A stretch of 9,393 nucleotides of DNA, from positions 1 through 9,393 of the forward strand of contig URPU01000087.1 of NCBI GenBank assembly GCA_900549865.1, in the 5' to 3' direction. The first letter of the stretch is position 1; every line of letters starts with the position of its first letter. The notes under the pieces were generated by a model that worked only from the letters and a program-made list of their open reading frames with translations, ran no database searches and was not told where the DNA came from. This stretch comes from an uncultured Eubacteriales bacterium. Its GTDB lineage: Bacteria > Bacillota > Clostridia > Oscillospirales > Oscillospiraceae. The position numbers and the translations under genes are program-made. Below, one piece after another: positions 5,620 to 9,393 of the stretch.

Positions 5620-6639
5620 TTACGCGGCGGGGGTAGGGCTGGGAGAGGCGCTTGGGGCGGGCGAGACCTCCGGTGCGGCGGCCTCGGTGTTGGGAAGCTC
5701 AATGTTCAGATAGTTGTCCACGATGTCCAGCACAGTGTCGTCCTTGAGTATCATGGATATCTCGATGCGCCGGTTCGCGGCGCGCCCGGCGTCGGTGCCG
5801 TTGTCGGCCACGGGGCGCGTCGCGCCGTAGCCCGCGGCGCAGAAATACTGCGAGTATGCGCCCAGCGCGCCGTTCTGCGCCGTCAGCAGGTAGTTGAGCA
5901 CGGAGTTTGCCCTGTCGGTGGACAGCACGCGGTTTTCCGCGGCGGTGCCGGTGCTGTCGGTGTGGCCGGAGATGACGATGCTGTCCACGTATTTCGCGTT
6001 CTCGCTGTTGGAAAGGAACGCGCCGAACACCTGCACAAGCTGCGACAGCACAGGCTCGCTCCCCGCCTTTATCTGCGAGGAGCCGAGGTCGAAGAACACG
6101 CCCTCGCTGAGGATAATGTTGCCGTTGTCGCCGATGGCGACCTTGCTCGCATCGCCCATCACGCCCACGATGCTGTCGCGTATCTGCTCAAGTATCGACA
6201 GGCGCAGCACGGCGATGGACTGCATCTGATCGCGCATGGCGGTCAGCTCCGCGTCGGCGGAGGACATATAGTCCTTCTGCTTTGCTATGAGGGCCTGCTG
6301 TGCGGTTATCTCGTCCTCCTTGGCGGAAATCTCCGCCTCCCGCTGTGAAAGCGTCAGCCGGGCCTTGTCGAGATCGACAGTTATAAGCGCAAGCTCGTCC
6401 TCGGCGTCCTTCACCTGCGTCTGCGTCAGCGCAAGCTGGCTCTGCGTGTCGGCCAGCACCTCCTGCGTGCTTTGCAGGTCGTTGCCGGTGATAAGATTCT
6501 GTATGTAGGAGATGAGCATCAGGAAAAACAGAATAAGCGCGAGGGAGGACATCATGTCCGCATACGACGGCCAGAAGCCCTGCTCACCCTGGTTCGTGGC
6601 GACGAGGGAGTCCGTGCGCCCGGAGCTGTGCCGCCTCAT
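5620..6639 (-). CDS. OmpA/MotB-family peptidoglycan-binding stator subunit (ZorB-like)
   Basis: A 339-residue membrane-anchored protein expected to pair with the MotA-like product as a proton-driven stator. A single N-terminal helix (about 24-48) contains FWPSYADMMSSLALILFFLML; D28 sits where MotB-family proteins carry the proton-accepting Asp. A coiled-coil stalk follows (about 55-150, rich in E, Q, K and A heptads). The OmpA-like domain (about 173-298) shows GVFFDLGSSQIK, ISGHTDSTG (223-231), NRVLSTDRANSVLNYL and GYGATRPVADN...GRAANRRIEI, the standard diaminopimelate-peptidoglycan pocket. The last 20 residues are a Pro/Ser/Ala tail. In a Gram-positive cell the stalk and domain lie outside the membrane. 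Start: the ATG at 6639 overlaps the upstream stop as ATGA, with GGAGAAGG 10 nt before it. The frame stays open for 113 more codons upstream, but those read the MotA-like gene out of frame. Closest functional analogue: ZorB of Zorya, or MotB. Confidence 0.88.
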   Translation of the reverse strand: MRRHSSGRTDSLVATNQGEQGFWPSYADMMSSLALILFFLMLISYIQNLITGNDLQSTQEVLADTQSQLALTQTQVKDAEDELALITVDLDKARLTLSQREAEISAKEDEITAQQALIAKQKDYMSSADAELTAMRDQMQSIAVLRLSILEQIRDSIVGVMGDASKVAIGDNGNIILSEGVFFDLGSSQIKAGSEPVLSQLVQVFGAFLSNSENAKYVDSIVISGHTDSTGTAAENRVLSTDRANSVLNYLLTAQNGALGAYSQYFCAAGYGATRPVADNGTDAGRAANRRIEISMILKDDTVLDIVDNYLNIELPNTEAAAPEVSPAPSASPSPTPAA

Positions 6640-7550
6640 TGCTTGCCGCCCTTCTCCATGCCGCGCGTGAGCTGGCGCATCACGCCGACGAAGTCGCGTA
6701 TGGCGACGTCCATGCGCTCCACCGTGCCCTGAAGGCTGTAGTTGAACTCGGAGAAGTCGCGCACGCCGTCGTTGAAGCTGCCCACGGTCTTGTTGAACGC
6801 GCCGAGGTAGCCACGCGCGGTCTCCATGGTCTTGCCAAGCTCGCTGTTCGCGCTTTGCAGGCTGCGCTCCATGCTGTTGGCCGCATCGTTCATCGCGTCT
6901 ATCATCTGGTGGACAAGTGAAACGTCGTCCTTGGCGGCGTTCGTCGGCAGGGTGGGCGATACGCTGTGATCCAGCCACAGCTCAAGCTGGGTCTCAAGCT
7001 TCTGGCGCAGCGTTTCGGGGTTGAAGGCCGCGCGCAGCAGCGTCAGCACGATGGAGCACGCCACGCCCACAAGCGAGGTGTAGAACGCGACGCCCATGCC
7101 CGAAAGAGAGCTCATCAGCCCGCCGCCGACGCTGTCCAGCACGCTCAGCCATTCCGACGTGTTGCTGTAGCTTATCAGCTCCGTCAGCGACGCGACGGAG
7201 TGACTCAGCCCCAGAAAGGTGCCGAAGAGGCCCAGTGTGACGAAAAGCGACACGGCGCTGTTGAGGAAGCGCTCACAGAACAGCGCGCCGGAAAGCTTCG
7301 CCCCGACCGCGTTGGAGATTATCGCGGGCGTGTTGACGTCCGCGCCGTAGCGCTTGTAGGCCGCGGCGAATTCTGCGGTGGTGTAGCGCAGAAAATCGTT
7401 GCCGGATGTCTGGTTGTCGGCGACAAGGCGGGAAACGCGCCTGTAGCGCGCGCACACGCCGAAAAGCATGATCACCGCGAGGATGAACAGTATCAGTATC
7501 ACGACGATCACGATAACGCCCGAAACGGGCATACTGCTGAGATTGCTCAC
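6636..7550 (-). CDS. MotA/TolQ/ExbB-family proton channel subunit (ZorA-like)
   Basis: A 304-residue inner-membrane protein with three predicted helices: about 10-33, 98-118 (SAVSLFVTLGLFGTFLGLSHS) and 151-175 (GMGVAFYTSLVGVACSIVLTL). A cytoplasmic loop (34-97) separates the first two. The LGLFGTFLGL and GMxxAFYTSLVG signatures are those of MotA/TolQ/ExbB channels, and the three-helix layout is closer to ExbB and ZorA than to four-helix flagellar MotA. Residues about 205-300 form an amphipathic, probably coiled cytoplasmic tail (HQMIDAMNDAANSMERSLQS...). Zorya ZorA has a far longer tail, so this version is short. It ends in ATGA overlap with the OmpA/MotB-like gene, strong evidence for a two-subunit complex. 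I chose the GTG start at 7550 because AGGAGG lies eight bases upstream; the next in-frame ATG (7532) has no such site. The 78-nt gap from the lipoprotein gene suggests a shared transcript. Confidence 0.85.
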   Translation of the reverse strand: MSNLSSMPVSGVIVIVVILILFILAVIMLFGVCARYRRVSRLVADNQTSGNDFLRYTTAEFAAAYKRYGADVNTPAIISNAVGAKLSGALFCERFLNSAVSLFVTLGLFGTFLGLSHSVASLTELISYSNTSEWLSVLDSVGGGLMSSLSGMGVAFYTSLVGVACSIVLTLLRAAFNPETLRQKLETQLELWLDHSVSPTLPTNAAKDDVSLVHQMIDAMNDAANSMERSLQSANSELGKTMETARGYLGAFNKTVGSFNDGVRDFSEFNYSLQGTVERMDVAIRDFVGVMRQLTRGMEKGGKQ

Positions 7551-7558
7551 GGACAGTA

Positions 7559-7564
7559 CCTCCT
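7559..7564 (-). promoter_or_regulatory. Ribosome binding site supporting a GTG start
   Basis: A full AGGAGG on the minus strand, eight bases before the GTG at 7550. This is the strongest Shine-Dalgarno sequence in the cluster and justifies the non-ATG start of the MotA-like gene. Confidence 0.85.
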
Positions 7565-7592
7565 GATATATATCTTTATGTTTCTGTGTCAG

Positions 7593-7611
7593 ACCGCTGT
7601 GAGCGGTTTTT
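7593..7611 (+). terminator. Small terminator-like hairpin on the strand opposite the operon
   Basis: ACCGCT-GTG-AGCGGT (7593-7607) followed by TTTT (7608-7611) on the plus strand. On the minus strand, along which the genes here run, the stem is preceded by A's and has no T run after it, so it should not stop the operon. The stem is only 6 bp. It may be chance, a weak stop for antisense transcription, or an mRNA processing or stability element between the lipoprotein and MotA-like genes. Confidence 0.3.
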
Positions 7612-7628
7612 GCGCATGTGAACAGATG

Positions 7629-9236
7629 TCAGTAGACTATGCCGGAAAACACGCTTTCGACCGGCATCCCGTTGACGCTCTGGCTGCCGGGGCGGCCGCT
7701 CACGTACACGCGGCAGTAGGTGCCCTCGTCGGTGTACATGTCCAGCGAGCCTTCCCCGTCGCTGCGCCAGAAATTAAGACGTGTGCCGGGGGAAAAAGTT
7801 TCCGCGGAAAATGTGCCCGAGCCCGTGCCGGGGTCAACCGTCGCCGTCGTCAGCGGGCTTATCAGCGTCAGCGGACTTCCGCCGTATAGCTGGTAATAGC
7901 TCTCCGTGCTCACGGGCATCCCGTCCGTGCCGAGCGAGTAGGTCTTGAGCCCCGTCAGCGTGCCCAGATACTGTATGCGCGTGCCCAGCATGAAATAGCC
8001 GGGGTCCGTCAGCAGCGGCACGCCGGGGCAGGCCGTGGTATACGCCGCGGCGTAAAGGCTGCTTTCGTACAGCATCCCAACGAGCGCCGCGCCCGTGCGG
8101 TCGAGCCTGTACACGCTTATGTAGCCGTAGCCCGTCAGGTTCTGCGCGCTGATGAAGAGATAGCAGCGCGTGCCCCCCGCGTAGACAACGTAGCTGTCGC
8201 AGCCGGTCATGGGCGTGTTGGCCGTATACTCCTTGCCGTTGACGCTGATGGACAGCTTTTCTATGTCCGCGCCGTCGCCGCCGTATATGTATTCAAGCCG
8301 GATGCTGTCGTTTTGCCCGTTTTTGTCCATGTCGAAGTTTATGCACTCGCCGCCCGTCAGCGGGATGGCGTAGGCCGCCGGGGCGACCATGTAGTAAAGG
8401 CTGAACAGCGCGGGCTGCGCATCGAAGCGGATGGAGTATATGAAGCGCCCGTCGCTGTAGGGGGCAAGCTCACCGGGGCTGAAATAAAAGCTTATGCCCT
8501 GATAATCCAGCGTCCACGTGAAGGTGCTGGGATCCGCCATGTAGCTGTTCAGCGCGTCCTCGAGGCCGGTGAAGTCCGCCTCGGGGTAGCTCGCACGCAG
8601 GCCGTCCTCCAGCGCGGCGCTAAGCTCTGCCATCCCCGTGACGACGTCGCTGAGAGACAGCACGCGCCCGCTTGCGGCGTCGATGTTCGCGCTGTAGTAA
8701 TAGCTTGCGCCGCGCTCTCCGCCGGAGTAGCCCGTCATGCAGTACAGCAGACTCACGGCGCGGCTGTCCGCGCGCGGAAGCGTCACATCCACGTCACGCG
8801 TGAAGCCTTCAAACTCCGCCGGCGCGTCCTCCTGCGTCCCGGCCGCCTGCGCGGCGGCAAGCTCCTGCTCATGGCGCGCATAGGCCTCCTGCGCCGCGGC
8901 GGAAAGCTGCGTATACGCCCCCTGCGCGCTGGAGGCGGCGTCCGCGTTGAACGAGGCCACCGTGCGCGCCAGCGCCGGATAGGCCGCGCCGTCCTCCTGA
9001 CTGAGATACAGCGCGGGATAGCTGACAGCGCACAGCGCGCCCTCATCGCCGCCGAGGCGCTGCGTGTCCTTATAGAAGTCGAGCGTGGACACCTCCGATG
9101 CCGCGCCGGAGGCGGCCGGAGAGTGCGTGGGAGATGCTTCCGCCTCCTCCGCCGCCGTGCCGGAGAGCGCGGCGCTGCCGCAGGCGCACAGCAGCATTAC
9201 GGCGCACAGCAGCGCCGGTAAAACACATTTTTTCAT
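7629..9236 (-). CDS. Lipoprotein with DUF3298 (RsiV-like) domain and uncharacterised C-terminal half
   Basis: A 535-residue secreted lipoprotein. The type II signal peptide MKKCVLPALLCAVMLLCAC ends at lipobox Cys19, followed by a low-complexity Ala/Ser/Thr linker (20-50). Residues about 51-155 look like a DUF4163-type region (YPAL..LARTVASFNADA). About 165-290 match DUF3298: YYYSANIDAASGRVLSLSDVVTG, then ISFYFSPGELAPYSDG, as in RsiV and PdaC, whose extracellular domains bind ligands such as lysozyme or sit beside wall-modifying enzymes. The second half (about 295-535) is unfamiliar; it contains DMDKNGQND (302-310), a DxDxNGxxD loop of the calcium-binding kind, and Gly/Tyr-rich beta-type sequence. 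There is no membrane helix or sigma-binding N-terminus, so it is not an anti-sigma factor as such. The start ATG has a weak site (GGGGTG, 4 nt spacing). It is first in a likely operon with the stator pair, so it may be an extracellular partner of that complex; this is inference. Confidence 0.82.
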   Translation of the reverse strand: MKKCVLPALLCAVMLLCACGSAALSGTAAEEAEASPTHSPAASGAASEVSTLDFYKDTQRLGGDEGALCAVSYPALYLSQEDGAAYPALARTVASFNADAASSAQGAYTQLSAAAQEAYARHEQELAAAQAAGTQEDAPAEFEGFTRDVDVTLPRADSRAVSLLYCMTGYSGGERGASYYYSANIDAASGRVLSLSDVVTGMAELSAALEDGLRASYPEADFTGLEDALNSYMADPSTFTWTLDYQGISFYFSPGELAPYSDGRFIYSIRFDAQPALFSLYYMVAPAAYAIPLTGGECINFDMDKNGQNDSIRLEYIYGGDGADIEKLSISVNGKEYTANTPMTGCDSYVVYAGGTRCYLFISAQNLTGYGYISVYRLDRTGAALVGMLYESSLYAAAYTTACPGVPLLTDPGYFMLGTRIQYLGTLTGLKTYSLGTDGMPVSTESYYQLYGGSPLTLISPLTTATVDPGTGSGTFSAETFSPGTRLNFWRSDGEGSLDMYTDEGTYCRVYVSGRPGSQSVNGMPVESVFSGIVY

Positions 9237-9262
9237 TTTTCACCCCGGAAAATGAAGTTTTG

Positions 9263-9286
9263 AGTCAAGCGTTAAGTCAAGCGTTG
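9263..9286. repeat. Tandem 12-bp repeat upstream of the lipoprotein gene
   Basis: AGTCAAGCGTTA (9263-9274) is followed directly by AGTCAAGCGTTG (9275-9286), eleven of twelve bases identical. It starts 27 bp before the lipoprotein ATG. A TATATT on the minus strand (9292-9287) abuts the repeat; if that is a -10 box, the repeats cover the transcription start, a normal operator position. No matching -35 was found, so the promoter itself is unproven. The repeat spacing (12 bp) is close to one helical turn, as expected for two bound monomers on one DNA face. The rest of 9287-9393 shows no gene I can support, although two minus-strand frames stay open for over 35 codons. Confidence 0.6.
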
Positions 9287-9393
9287 AATATACCCTCGAT
9301 TGACAAGGACACACACGGTTTTGACGGGCAGAAAGAACGCCCATACATCCTCAAAGACCTTGGAAATACACAAAGTATTCCCTGCGGCCTTTT

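Noticed and set aside
6640..6978. A 113-codon N-terminal extension of the OmpA/MotB-like gene
   Set aside because: It lies inside the MotA-like gene in another frame, is Arg/Gln/His-rich, and the ATG at 6639 has an ATGA overlap and a ribosome binding site just upstream.
7576..7592. A possible promoter (CTGACA...TATATC) before the MotA-like gene
   Set aside because: The -10-like box touches the AGGAGG ribosome binding site, so transcription would start within or beyond it and leave no usable leader.
8313..9221. A 302-codon plus-strand open frame opposite the lipoprotein gene
   Set aside because: Arg/Ala/Gly-rich shadow of the lipoprotein frame with no start signal.
9282..9393. A possible partial gene at the right edge on the minus strand
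   Set aside because: Two different frames stay open for similar short lengths, neither has a recognisable motif, and codon pattern does not favour either.

Overview
The window is a GC-rich chromosomal segment from what looks like a spore-forming, Gram-positive Clostridia-type Bacillota, probably a gut Oscillospirales-like lineage. Three things suggest this: the end of a sporulation-type (SigE/SigK-like) sigma factor at the left edge, strong AGGAGG-type ribosome binding sites, and membrane and lipoprotein families typical of that group. The taxonomy is inferred from these signs; no search was possible. High GC leaves long open frames opposite almost every gene; these were treated as shadows.

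Layout, left to right. Positions 1-438 (+) hold the 3' part of the sigma factor, closed by a good intrinsic terminator. Positions 439-1161 form a 720-bp gene-free stretch packed with perfect inverted repeats. These include a two-hairpin module present twice (551-606 and 1049-1104), a third copy of its AT-rich hairpin (812-843), and a run of four further hairpins between the first two copies. Positions 1162-3013 (-) are a two-gene membrane operon: a DUF6077/GT-C-like polytopic protein, then a four-helix protein with an extracytoplasmic tail. It is transcribed from an extended -10 promoter that is divergent from the next gene's promoter. Positions 3155-3973 (+) encode an OGG1-family 8-oxoguanine DNA glycosylase with its catalytic Lys and Asp intact. 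Positions 4064-5542 (+) encode GuaB (IMP dehydrogenase), with its own near-consensus promoter, a strong leader hairpin and a terminator.

Positions 9236-5620 (-) form a three-gene cluster converging on guaB: a large DUF3298/RsiV-type lipoprotein, then a MotA/TolQ/ExbB-like three-helix protein and an OmpA/MotB-like protein overlapping by ATGA. The last two make a plausible proton-driven stator (H+ channel plus peptidoglycan-binding partner) resembling the ZorA/ZorB pair of Zorya defence. The cytoplasmic tail is short, and no Zorya effector gene is visible downstream.

Most worth a second look are the stand-alone stator with its lipoprotein neighbour, and the modular hairpin repeats at 551-1104. 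The housekeeping parts (guaB, glycosylase) look ordinary.
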